Positions 10,846 to 21,999 of a DNA stretch of 34,855 nt are shown in pieces (positions within the stretch are counted from its first letter, which is position 1; every line of letters begins with the position of its first letter). Under the pieces are notes generated by a model. It was not told where the DNA came from. It was given only the letters and a program-made list of their open reading frames with translations, and made no database searches. This stretch comes from Phoronis australis (lineage: Eukaryota > Phoronida > Phoronidae). The stretch covers positions 42,917 through 77,771 of the forward strand of contig NMRA01000891.1 in assembly GCA_002633005.1 (NCBI GenBank), read 5' to 3'. The translations under genes were made by a program, and so were the position numbers.

Positions 10846-11164
10846 AATATATCTTTTTACATGAATAGGTGAATGCGGTGTTAAAGTCACAAATATTTCT
10901 AAAGAAAGTGACATCGCGCTTTTATGTAAAGGAACCTCGACTAAATTTGTGAAATTATAGCATATCTAACAATACGAAAATTGTTTTAAAACTAAATTAG
11001 AAAATGCTATCTTTCAAATAGAAATTCTCATCTTATTTCTTTAGGGCAGATGCATCTTCCTGCTGGATATGTGGCAGATTTTTACCCACCTTTACAGCTC
11101 CATGTAACATATAACTTCTGTAATTATCCATATCTATATTAGTTTAGCTTCTCATAATATATAC
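10846..11164. other. Non-coding stretch
   Basis: AT-rich. An acceptor-like TTATTTCTTTAG ends at 11044, followed by a 31-codon open frame to a TAG at 11140-11142. This is too little to call an exon. Confidence 0.35.
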
Positions 11165-11320
11165 AGATGTATGACATTTTATACCACAATATCAGCCTCA
11201 AATGACTATTACAACCATATAATAACCCATTTAGTTATAAAACGGCGTTAGATAACATTTTGGCGGGACTGCAAAGCCGGATTCTTACCCGCTCAGCAAC
11301 TCTCAGCAGCTGACGTCAAC
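11165..11320 (-). mobile_element. tRNA-derived SINE, copy 2 (promoter damaged)
   Basis: Same family and orientation as 6590-6780. Shared blocks, in order, are TTTTATACCACAATATCAGC, ACAACC, ATAACCCATTTA and CAGCAGCTGACGT. About 35 bases that hold the A box in copy 1 are missing between ACCCG and CAGCAGC, and the B box is eroded. The copy would no longer be transcribed by Pol III. Confidence 0.65.
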
Positions 11321-13511
11321 AATGGGGAAATAGAATACTAATATGTGAGCACGCGCAATAATAGCATGTTGAACAGAGGGCATTGTACCGAGGTTTATAC
11401 GCTATGAAAAGTAAGACGTATAATTTCCCTAAATACCATATTTTGGTTCAGTTAAAGTTGTCTCTCATTTTCTCTCACATGTAAATTATAGATTTCCAAT
11501 TTGAATGCGGGTATCGTGTCGGCGGGGTTCTTTGATTTGGGTATTATTCATAGTGAGCAGTGGTAACCTGCTTTAGAAGACGATATTTTCATGTTTGAAG
11601 CTTAGCGTGATAAAATGTGTAGTAAGCTAGACTAGTTGATAAAACTGAAGTTATAAATTCATATTACTTCTATATTGTTTACATGTTCAAATGCATTTGA
11701 GTAAAAACATTACTTTGATAAAAATAACTCGACTTTTCTTAAAAGGTCACGACCTCTGAGCCTGGACCTATGACATAGAAAGTAGTCACAAAGCCTAGGC
11801 GAGTCGAGAAAGGAACACCGATTCTTTGCAATGTTTCTTGTTCAGTATGTGGCATCAATAAATTATTACGTGTCCTCTGTAGTCATCTCCCTTATTTAGA
11901 GACCACGTGGATTTTGTACAATTATCACCCTGGGGCTCTAGATTACGGGAGATAACGAGTTCGCCAACTGATAATCCATATTAATCTGGTCCTCACGTGT
12001 TGTTTCACTGTAAACTAGGTTTGGTATCGCTTTGCAGTTAGCTCATTTAATTATTTTACCGCCTCAAGGGCTCATCACTTAGCGTTATTGTAAAAACAAA
12101 TATGGCTCTAATTCGTTTGAGGGATCATTATTTGATATTGTATCTTCGTATGAGAAAGAGCTAGTTTTTTATATGTTGCAAGATATCTATACAAGGACAG
12201 CATAATAATCTGGCAATTCCTTCGAGTGAAGGGAACCCCATGAAGTCTTGAGTATTATAAGAAATGACGTTTGCCTTAAGAAAAAACAAGTGATCAACAA
12301 TCCAAACTCACATAGCAACATAATACCATGTAAACTGGAGGGAATTTCAACCAACATGGGCTTTGTTATGACCTAAAGAGTTTGGGCAAAGGTTCCCGTA
12401 TACCCAAGTTACTTGGTGTGTACGCTGGCCACTTAAACGACATTGAATTTAAACAAAACTGGGCCTGGGTACATCGGTCTCATGACCAGGATGTTTAGGT
12501 CCAAATCTTTACCACAACTTGCGATTTGCAAAACAAAGCAGAATCGTGCAGAGTACTAAATATAAAACTCATTAAGTAACAAATTGACATTTACTGCACA
12601 TTGCTTTCTTTCTGCCTCTGCCGAATTTTAAAAGGGGTCCCAGCCTTTCAGTAACTTTTTCAATAACTTTTTCAGGTCCCCCAGAATATCGACCCTATTC
12701 CCATCCGAAAAACATTGAAAAATCACGTGAAACTCCCACATTAGTCCCAAAAATTCCCCTCAAGTAATTGAAAAATTCTCCTCGAGGTTGGAATTATTTT
12801 TAACTCACACAGGTTTCAATTTGAAACAGCGCAAAATTTTACTTTTGATTACTGAGGCAGAGGCCATGAGGCCTTGCAAGAGAGTGGGGTGGGGTGCTAT
12901 TGATGGTTCAAAATTTTCCCTTCAACCAAAAATTACAGTCTCTGAAGGCACATACATGTACACCTTTCCTGTCAGATAATCGAGAGCCCTGTTTTTACAC
13001 TTGCGACATTTAGCGAGATGACTAGGTATGGCATGTGACGTATTTTGATTTAAAATTAGATAACAAGCTTCCCTGCATAGTCTGCATCCTTAAAACTCCT
13101 TAAATAGAAAACATGACAGCGTCAAGTCTCAAACAATCATTGGCACGACAAATTGTACGTTGAAAAGTGGTAAAGTTGGTAATGAATTGTGTGAGATTCA
13201 TGTAATATGAAAATAAAAAATGTAAATTTTGACATCATAATATTCCATGTTTGAGACAGCTCAGCTCGTTTCAGTTTTATACTCCAAGTATTTTAATAAC
13301 ATCGGACAGGCTTACACCACGTCGGGAGTGCTAAAAATGAAACTGGGTTATGTTTGCCACCGAAGTAGTGTTCTAGTCATCGTTTTGACATCGTCGCTTG
13401 CAGACGCCAAGCGGCAGGTTGTACACGAGATCTCGCTACAAAGCGAGAAATTGTCATTCCCAAGAGAGCTGACCTCGTTCTACATACAGCACACATCAGC
13501 CTAACAATAGC
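11321..13511. other. Non-coding stretch
   Basis: No gene recognised. An imperfect inverted repeat, ATCTCCC-TTATTTAGAG at 11885-11901 against CTCTAGATTACGGGAGAT at 11936-11953, may be a small fold-back. A 13-base tandem, AACTTTTTCAAT, occurs near 12652-12675. The open frames at 12788-12979 and 13247-13504 have no family signal. Confidence 0.4.
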
Positions 13512-13693
13512 AGCCGACCAGCTGGTCGTCTAATGGCCGGTCGGCTAAAGGGTCGGCTGAAGGGTCGGCTGTGGGGTCGCCTTATGAGTCGGCACTGCGG
13601 GCGGCTGCCGGTCGGCTAATTTTTAGCCGACCGCTCGGCTAATTTGCCGACCGGTCGACGGCCGGTCGTCGACCAATTTCCGACCGGTCGGCC
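13512..13693. repeat. GC-rich GGTCGGCT array with strong hairpin
   Basis: A sharply GC-rich block in AT-rich DNA. From 13539 to 13598 there are five 12-base units based on GGTCGGCTGAAG (GGTCGGCTAAAG, GGTCGGCTGAAG, GGTCGGCTGTGG, GGTCGCCTTATG, AGTCGGCACTGC), then looser copies. At 13609-13633, CGGTCGGCTAA and its exact reverse complement form an 11-bp stem with a 3-base T loop. The remainder carries the motif in the opposite orientation (GCCGACCGG, CGACCAATTTCCGACC). The block starts GCCGACC and ends GGTCGGC, so it could be a tiny fold-back element. No target duplication was seen. Confidence 0.75.
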
Positions 13694-15450
13694 ACAAATT
13701 CGTGATCTGTGCTGTAGTTGAAAATTTTGTTGCGGTAAAGGAGTGATTTTAGGGAGACAGACACGTAATTGAACTTCTGCTTGTTATATTTAGTCTAGGA
13801 CTCTTATAGTCAAAGTAAGAATGTCGTTGATGACGCACCTAGATTTGAGCTATCTGTGAGTAGAAACGAGAGTGTGTTACAAGAAATTATTATTTTCTGT
13901 AGAGCTGCGAAAACGTGCGCCAAGATGACGATTGAACTTACCTCTACCATCGCTAGTGCGGTTTGGAATTCGCCAATGGCGAGCTGGCGATCGGCTAGCG
14001 CAAGCCTAGTAATGTCTTAGTTCAACATTTGTAAGGTTGGTTTATATGGTTGAGCACCCATGTTGACGATATGTTTTCCTTCCTAGGTCATAATGTTTTT
14101 AAATTGAAACACTTTCTGAAAGGGTTATTCCCGGAGTAACATGAGCACTTGTCTAGAGCCAGCTAAACGAAGATCAGATTTTTGACATAACTGCCTCCTG
14201 TTCCACAAGATTCTACTTGAATGTAATATATAACAAGTAAATTGGGGAAAAAATCTGGTCAATGTTTTTACCAATTAAAATCTTTGTCACGGTAAAACAA
14301 TGATAAGGTCCTTTTGTAAAAATGTATACACTTCCAAAGTTAGTGTGCTGGCTCAGGTGAAAGCAATACGTGTACATTCAATGACACAGCCAAGAGCATG
14401 AATCTACAAGTCATTTCTCGTTTTGACTGTACATTTTGCAGTCGTTGTTGATATATTTATGTCAGTGGTCAATGCCAGTTTCTGCGTGGTCAGTAGAAGA
14501 GGCTTTGTGTTTTGTTATCTTACCTAATAATAGGTTTCAAGGTTTTCAGCTCCTGAACCACTTTTGCATCAGTGAATTTTACTGACTAAAATTTAGTCAT
14601 GAGAGGTTATAAGAGGTGGTTCACACAACCAAACCTACAGCTGGTCAATTTCAAATCACTGCTGATCAATTTCAAACCACTGCATTGGTTTTATGTTTTT
14701 CCGTATAATGTGAGTATTTAGGTTCATGACTCCATATGCAAAGCTATGCCTATTATTAGAACTAACCACATGCATATTTTTGCAAAAAGAATAGGCAACG
14801 GATAATCACCTGAAAGTGAAACATTGTCACATTCAATTACACACAAAACAGTTCAGTCTTGTTTTATTGATTAAGCACATGCTTTAGGCTATAGGATCAT
14901 GAAAATCAATCGCACTTTTTGATTAATGATGCTATGAACTGAGCAGATATCCCGTAATTCACTTCACTAAAAATTACAGGAATTTATTAAAAACTGAGTT
15001 GTCCTTGTTGGGGTTAATTCTATGCTAAACCTAAATTAAGAGTCTCTTGTTCCAGAGTTTACAACACGAGTCTACTTTTTATTGTGTTTGTTTCAGATCT
15101 TTTGCCAGGTACATTTTGGCCATTTCTGGCATATAATGAAAGCTGCAAAGAAGAGTTTGTTTATTTGAAATAGTGTCATTCATGGAGTTAGTGACCGTTG
15201 GTACCCAGTAGTTTGCCTATAGAGACGCCAAAGTCAATGTAGACCTTCTCTGTAACTATGGTGAGTGATTGAGGAAATCGGAAATATTCATCATATGTCA
15301 GGTTTCAGTTTAAAGTTTCAAATACCCAAACACCGTGGTAGGTTTTGAGTTTAAATGGGTAAACGAGCTGAGGGCGGGTTCTAAATTGTTTAGTCAAAAA
15401 TCCTCTTAAAAACTGACTATGGCATGGCACATCTCGAATTTAACTCAAGT
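13694..15450. other. Non-coding stretch
   Basis: AT-rich. No supported gene, repeat or structured RNA. An acceptor-like TTTGTTTCAG near 15095 is followed by a GT after only 12 bases and was not called. Confidence 0.4.
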
Positions 15451-16836
15451 CAGGGCCCGGTCTCCAATCTCCGTACTCAGACTCATAATCATATTCGAGA
15501 TTTCATAATCAAAATTGTGCTCACTGGAGTCGTACTCAAAAAGCGTATCTAGTGTCGTATTTCGAGTAGACTCCAAACGTACTCAAAATCTGACACTCAT
15601 ACTCGAGTTCCTATGGAACTCTTTATGATGTGAAATGCAAAATCACACAAAGCCGCGCTGATTCATCGCTCCCTATTTGGAATAGACCACCCCAGGAACT
15701 AGGCTTACATTATCGTCTGCTGTCGCTACAACTACAAGAGTATGTCTATAACGTGGAATTCTGAGTGTTCTGTAACTGTTATTAATTTTTTAGTTTCAAT
15801 AAATATTCTTATGCCATTTCTTTGATACATTTGGCAATTATCAAGCTTTACTTCTTGAGTTCCTCACCCAGACCCGAAAATGTCTTAAGGAATTTGAAAA
15901 AAGCTTATCACATCACATCTCTGTTGCTAATTTAGTCTTGACATAAAACCCATTGCTGTGTAGGCCTACGCTGATGTCAAACTTTGATACTGTATCTTTG
16001 TATTTTACCGAGATGTATCAAGTGAGTTGACATTTGGCACGTGAGTTAAAAAACAATACTTGTGCAGGCATTCAGAGTACACCAGTGACAGTGAACGGGA
16101 CGAGACGTCTACTTAGAAATGGGCAAACAAAATCTGGAATTCCATTTGGGGATTGAGGAATTATAGATGAGTTATGATGATAAATGTACCTGACAGGGAA
16201 GCGAACTTTTTTAACTTCCCTGCGCTCCTCGTATTTTGTATACTCTAGAAAGCGTAGGGACACATACCCAAATAAGGGCAGAACAAACTTCTCACAAGAC
16301 TTTTCCCACAACTGCTTTGGACGCTTGTTATGACTCGCCGACAAGGGATTACAATGCGCCTGTCGCCAGGAATTGTAGAAGTAGATTGGCGGCCATAACA
16401 TACAGTGATACTGCGGGTTAATAAGGTGGAGAATAAGAAGATTTAATATGAAAACTATCATCTCTGAACTGAAATTGATGTGCTGAGATACGGTGAGAGG
16501 ACTTTTTTTAGATTTGCTTTGTTTCTTGGTTCCCTTTCGATATTTTGTTATCTGGCTCGTATTTATTTTCGAGTACGATTTCAAGCCCACGTCATACCAT
16601 ACTTGAAATTTGAGCATAGACTCCGAATTTTTACTCAAAATCGTACTCGAAATATAGATGAGATACACTTCAGTTCGAGAACACTCGAAAACTGAGTACG
16701 TGCTCTAAATTTCGAGTACAGATTTTTCGAGAATGACATTGAATACACCAAAGCCGAGTCTGTACTCGAGCTGAGTATGAAGTGTGAGTTTGAGCATGAT
16801 TCGAGTTTGAGTACGAAGATTGGAGACCGGGCCGTG
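15451..16836 (-). mobile_element. 1,386-bp inverted-repeat DNA transposon, copy 2
   Basis: Left end CAGGGCCCGGTCTCCAAT and right end read on the minus strand CACGGCCCGGTCTCCAAT. It has exactly the same length as 8446-9831 but runs the other way: its right part is the reverse complement of copy 1's left part, and its left part of copy 1's right. Aligned stretches look roughly four-fifths identical by eye. The 198-codon minus frame at 16072-16668 is interrupted in copy 1 (a TAA after about 20 codons), so it is not a conserved protein. CTCAAGT before and GTCAAGT after may be a degraded target duplication. Confidence 0.85.
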
Positions 16837-18180
16837 GTCAAGTTTTGACTTTAGCTTCTGAGATTAGTTCCTGGACTCAGATGTATATGCTACACATTAC
16901 ACAGTATTGGAACCACTATGGTGTAGCACAACCTCCACACTTTTCAAAATTCCGTAGCTAATTTGGAGAATATGACACTGCAGATACCCCAAAGTCTTTG
17001 CATAGAAATGTTTACAAAAATCCTATTGGAGGAGAATTTCAACAGCACTTGCAAAAATTGTGTCCACAGTTAATTCAGATCAGAGTACTGCAATATCCAG
17101 GGCTATATGTAAATCTGAAATTCCAGATTTCAAACTCGAGTCAATCCAGTTCGTAGAGTCATTCTGCTGAAGCAATCATTAAACTCCATTTAATTAAGGA
17201 TTTTAGCATCTGTTATTAGGTATGCAAATTTTCATATTAAAAAAGTTCCTTATCTCTGAACATGAACAAAGAAAGTGGCTTTCAAAGACAGCTTTGCATA
17301 GGGCTTCAGAGATGTACATGTAGTTGCATGTTCTTAACTTATATGTCCTAGGGTATTGCAGGGATTAAAAAGCAATCCTATTTTAAAATGATCCAAGCTA
17401 ACAAAAGTGCAATTGTGTTCCGTGAAAATCTGTAAACTTGATAACACGTTTGGCAATTTGTTGACCTATACACTAATGACATGCCTTGTGGATCCAAATA
17501 GCCCACATCATGCAGTGTTATTTAGGATAATTTTGACAACAAACACGTTAACCATCGGCAATTTTCAACCTTCTTCGTATTCACATCATTGGTATATGTT
17601 GTGTTTTAGTTAAGTTGGCTATGCAATCGCAGAGATAAGGAATAATTCAATTGTTTCCTCTTTGATATTTCATAAAATCAATGAAACCCAACACGTTGAC
17701 ATAGCAAGATACTTCATTATGATACTAAGAAAAGAATAAAGAGTTGTACGCATGGTCCTTGAAGACACTGTTGCTGAATCAACTTTAGGAGTGTAACAGA
17801 ACAAGTCCCCAGTGAACACCAAAGAAGTGTATTTCACCTCGCTACGCATTCATTTCAGTCCAGATACACGTGACAACGCTCAATTCCGTGTAGGCACACA
17901 GTTGCGCCCGCATACCAACGAAACAAAGGCACACTGAGACGCCACAAAGACATTAGCATTAACAGAACAATTATAACTAAAAAGCATAACAATAAGCGTA
18001 GAGTTACTAACTTCCCGTTACAGGATCTAAAACTATCAGTGAATGCCTTGTTAGATATATTATACAAAATTTTACCAGCAGGTTGTTAGTTTTTTGAAGG
18101 TTAGTGTGGCATTATTACTGATGATAAAGCATAACTGTATCTTTTTCACCAGCATACATATATATAGTTTCATTTTGCAG
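16837..18180. other. Non-coding stretch
   Basis: No gene supported. A 70-codon minus frame at 17855-18067 contains a hydrophobic run (LLLCFLVIIVLLMLMSLW) that could be membrane-spanning. It has no convincing splice pair or family match and is not called as a gene. Confidence 0.35.
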
Positions 18181-18331
18181 AAAGAACTGGCTATACAAAG
18201 ACTTTGTCTTATTTCAATTCGGACCTTGCGCATATCTATTTGTTACTTTCATTGCAGATCACATTTCTGACAAATCAGACTCAGCTGAACAAGATCCAAC
18301 TGAATACAACAAAGAAGTTGTGTGCACTTAA
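18181..18331 (+). CDS. Candidate terminal exon with membrane-like segment
   Basis: An acceptor with a pyrimidine tract (GTTTCATTTTGCAG) ends at 18180. Starting at 18182 there are 49 open codons to a TAA at 18329-18331, which implies intron phase 2. The peptide begins KNWLYKDF, continues with a hydrophobic stretch VLFQFGPCAYLFVTFIA that could be a last transmembrane helix, then an acidic tail containing DKSDSAEQDPTEYN and ending EVVCT. This is a typical cytoplasmic-tail layout. I cannot name the family. A second acceptor (CATTGCAG, ending 18257) falls inside the same frame. No canonical AATAAA follows closely. Confidence 0.35.
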
Positions 18332-19043
18332 TTGCTTAACATTTTAGTCCCCTTGTTGGTTATTTTACAAAAACATTTCATGTTTAATGTTGGCGGTTAA
18401 AGTAGTTGTGCATTTCACATGCTCTTTAAGAGTCATTTATGAGTTATAAACAGAAGCGCTTTGGGATTGTTTAAAAATAATATAGAGTTTTCGAAATCAT
18501 ATTTTAGTTTTTGAAATTTTATTACTTTAAGTTAGCTTTCTTCTAGTGAAACCTCCAGCTTTAACAGAGTAATTAATCAGAGTTACAGTAGTACATAATA
18601 ATCAAACAATCTGTTTAATATCTATAGACAAACATGCATTATCCCTGAAACTACATTCCGCCCTGTTTAGCTGATGAAAAGAAGAACAAATTAGGTGTTT
18701 TACTTTCACAAAATGAATCTCATAATGATCCTTACTTAGACAGCACCCTATTTCATAGGCAATGTGGGTATGGTCTGTTTTCAAATTCCCAGTTTTAGGG
18801 TTGGACAACCCCAATCTTGCGTCTCTGGTAGTTCAAAAAACATTTAAAGAACTTTATCACGGTAAGGATTGTTTGATCCATTTGATGAGCATCGAAGGCC
18901 TTGTTCGATTTTTTGTCAGCTAAATATAGCAAAATCCACTTTTAACTGCTTTGTTGCCAGCTAACAAATAGAAAATATAGTAGAAACCACATGATACTGC
19001 AATGTGACATTTAACTTTGCTATTAGGAAAACAAAAGCAGCCA
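18332..19043. other. Non-coding stretch
   Basis: AT-rich, possibly 3' untranslated sequence of the preceding candidate exon. The minus frame at 18602-18814 has no recognisable motif. Confidence 0.35.
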
Positions 19044-20199
19044 ATTTCATAAGGGTGGTTTAACAAAACCAGATTTTAGACTTAAACTTGGTCTTCCTAA
19101 ACCTGGTCTACTTTTAGACCTGACTTGCATTTCACCAACATGGTTTAAGAGTCTGAAACCCTTTTTTGCTGGACCAGGGAGGTGGTTCAGTAAAACCAGG
19201 TTTAAAGTATCAAAGGCACCCCACTGTGTTGAGCTGGATAAACCCAACAAAGAAACTATTGAAGTGCTTCAATGAAACCTTCATCTCGTGCGTATACAAT
19301 GGAATACACCAGTAGAATGAGTGCAGAGATTTACGAAAAACATCTAAAAGCTTTTCTGATGAGGAAACTGTAATTTCTGTGACCAATACACACACATTAA
19401 AGAACATGCTCCCGATTAGATGTAACACTTTACATGCCCAAATTTATACGGTCATTTTAGTGTTTATTTTCTGCGGCCAAAGGGGGGGCAAGACGCCTTC
19501 CGGGCAACATTATATCGGAGAACAGTGGAGATGGAACTCATTCATAAGAATTAGAAGATGATGTTTTTAGTTAAATCCGTAGCGCTTACGATAAAGACGC
19601 CCTGCTCGACCAGTCGTATTCTGATAAATCCGAAGGACACACTCCAACAAGTACTGGTCAACGCATAGGCGGATCCACGGGGGTCTTGGGGTCCGGAGCC
19701 ATCTTTTTCACATTGATTTTAGTAATACCAAATCTACAATTTTCAAGTTGTTGACTTGGACCCCTTTCAAAAAGTCCTTGACCGTCCCCGTTCCCCTTTA
19801 AAAATCCTGGATCCGCCCCTGCTACTTTTGATCTTGTGTCATAGCAAAACAGAATATTGAAAATAGTCCATTTTCGATCTAAAACTGCTTTGCAAATGCT
19901 CTCCGCGGCATCAGTCAGTTGTTCTAATGCCATGCAAGTCTGACATATTTAACAGTTAAACCTGAGTCTGACCATGTCTAAAGTTAAAATTGGTTTAAGA
20001 TCTTCATACAGGTGTAAAGAATATAGACCTCGTTGGTGAAATGAAAACTGACTTAGACCAGGTCTAAACTGGAGATAAACCAGGTTTTACTAGACCACTG
20101 GTCTAAAAGTTAAACCCCCTTTATGAAATGCAGATTATATTTAAACCTGGTCTAAGTCCAGTTTAAACCAGGTTTAACTTTAAACCACCTTTATGAAAT
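19044..20199. mobile_element. 1.16-kb inverted-repeat element rich in AAACC/GGTTT motifs
   Basis: The left end ATTTCATAAGGGTGGTTTAA (19044) matches the right end on the minus strand, ATTTCATAAAGGTGGTTTAA (20199). Both flanks are packed with variants of CCTGGTTTA / TTTAGACCTGGTCTA in both orientations, and ATTTCACCAAC occurs as an inner inverted copy. A partial inner copy of the end, ATTTCATAAAGGGGGTTTAA on the minus strand, lies near 20110-20130, so the right arm may be duplicated. It has no transposase frame. A separate MITE is nested at 19664-19821. Confidence 0.65.
19664..19821. mobile_element. 158-bp hAT-like MITE nested in the larger element
   Basis: The left edge CATAGGCGGATCCACGGG and the right edge on the minus strand, CAGGGGCGGATCCAGG, form inverted ends around GGCGGATCCA. 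The CAGGGGCGGATCCAGG end, followed by a G/C-rich run such as GGGGAACGGGGACGG, is a common non-autonomous hAT-type MITE signature in invertebrate genomes. An 8-bp target duplication is not evident, probably through decay. Its position inside 19044-20199 means it inserted later. Confidence 0.65.
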
Positions 20200-21789
20200 C
20201 AGCTGAAGGAGTTTTCAACATACACCATGGTTGAAAGAAGGGAAGAATGCAGCTGTGAAAGAGTTAAATGCTGTTGTCAGAAAGTGCTGGTGATAAAAGC
20301 AACGTGTCCATGGACATGAAAAACGCATTCGATTAAGAAAAGAACCTGCATTGAAATAATGATGTGGGTAAAAATTCTCAAATACAAGAAAGGCAACTTT
20401 ACATGAATAGGATCAGAGTTTCGTAAAGCCAAGCACATTTTTAAGACCTTAGCTTTAATGAATGCAGACTGTTACCAAAATTATTGAAGCGCAAATGAAC
20501 TCTATGGATCTTTTCTTAATTCATTTATTGAATAGTAGATTCTGAATTAAATGAACTTGCCACAGCGTTTGGCCTCTGTTACATAGAACTGTATTTTTTT
20601 GTTTTCAAGAAAGTTATAAATGTCAGTAATGATCAACTTTCATTTTGCGCATCAACACTAACTTTTGCGACCGGGTTACTAAGCCTGCTATGAATAATCA
20701 TGGTTCTGAGGTAAATGAGAACCTGTGTCCTTTTATTTGTAATTATTATATACATGGAGTGTGAAACTTAATTTTTCCTTGCCGTAACATATTCGTTAAC
20801 AATGGGGCTACTCGGATAATTCTCCTCGCGTTGTCGCTGCTGTACTAGTGGTAATTGAATTGCGCATGAGTGGCTGTCTGCATGTAAACAAATGGTAAAA
20901 GATGGAATTGCTATCAAATTACATCGTCGCGCTAAGCCTTATTACTGCTAATTTCCCTGGTGCAAGTCTTCGACAGGTGGCCACAAATTCCCAAAAGACC
21001 TTAAGTTACTATATTCGTGGACATATTTTGTAAAAGGGTCAACTAACTGACAAAAGGTGTGTGGATGCTGAAGCCCCGTGAGTGCTCTATGACTACGCAG
21101 TTCCATTCGGAGACTACACAACATTACTTGGCAAGTTTTTAGCAATCAGTTTCTGTCAACATCGTTCGGTGATGTTATCCCCACCAGTTACCCCACTGAA
21201 TAACAGGTTTATTGAGTGGAATTAATGTTTCTTTTAGGAAACTCACCCGATGCCGGGTAGGCTAGCACCACATAATTATATATATATATTGCCCTGGGTG
21301 GGAGTGCTCCCAAAATAAGAGGTGCATGGTACGTGATGCACAAAAGTCAAGGGTGACTTTTCCACAGCAGTTTCTCTTCAAAACTATGCTGCTTCCAGTA
21401 AAACTCTCTAGATGAGTGAGTTTCCTTATTTTATCGCGGACCCCACCCAAGGACTACCAGATCAGTTATCGAATTAACATGAACAAGCCTTAGTTCAGTA
21501 AATGTCGTAACATTGAATTGGAAAAATATTTGACGCCTGCAAATGAATTTTACCTGTTAACATCAGAAGCACCTTTTAAGTGTCATGAAAAATAGACATT
21601 GTTAAATCACTTTTTGCCTGTTTCACATATTTTAATTCAAATATTAAATAAGACTTGTGTACAAACGTTATTAGTTTCTACACATAAACATGAAGATGAA
21701 ACGTCTAGTATGTTCTGCCTTACAAAAGTAGTTTCGTCTTGTCTTTTCTTTTACAATTTGCTAATATTTCTCCGACTATTCTGTTTCAG
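20200..21789. other. Mostly non-coding; promoter-like repeat at 20800-20860
   Basis: The block 20800-20860 (CAATGGGGCTACTCGGA ... TGTACTAGTGGT) has an inverted relative at 24231-24289. A short TA-dinucleotide run lies near 21279-21289. The minus frame at 21262-21450 and the plus frame at 21599-21793 show no family motif. Nothing else is supported. Confidence 0.35.
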
Positions 21790-21899
21790 GTAAGAGAAAA
21801 CAACTGAAAGCAACCGCCCGACCATCTATTTTACCTTTGGACAAAGTGAAAAGCAATGACCTGAGAGAATTGAACGTAATTCAGAAATTCAGCACTTGA
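21790..21899 (+). CDS. Candidate terminal exon with basic tail peptide
   Basis: An acceptor with a strong pyrimidine tract (CCGACTATTCTGTTTCAG) ends at 21789. In phase 1 it is followed by 35 open codons to a TGA at 21897-21899. The peptide begins KRKQLKATARPSILPLDK and ends LNVIQKFST. A polyadenylation signal AATAAA lies at 22102-22107, a normal distance for a short 3' untranslated region. A caution is that the same junction, CAG/GTAAGA, is also a perfect donor, so the site could instead end an exon. No family is recognised, and the support is signals only. Confidence 0.28.
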
Positions 21900-21999
21900 T
21901 ATGCCTGATTATGGACTCCGTCGCATAGTTGTTACTTTCAGTTTGCGATTTGTTTTTAATACTCTGATAAATGTTTATTCTCGAATCTTGTGCATAGCA

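Noticed and set aside
11045-11142. Plus-strand exon after acceptor TTATTTCTTTAG with peptide starting QMHLPAGYVADF
   Set aside because: Only 31 codons, a poor donor candidate (CAT/GTAACA), and no family match.
16072-16668. 198-codon minus-strand open frame, the longest uninterrupted frame reported
   Set aside because: It lies wholly inside transposon copy 2, has no recognisable motif, starts at a GTG, and the matching frame in copy 1 hits a TAA after about 20 codons. It is not a conserved protein.
17855-18067. Minus-strand frame with a transmembrane-like run
   Set aside because: It has no credible acceptor and donor pair in frame, and hydrophobic runs are common in T-rich antisense. Too weak to call.
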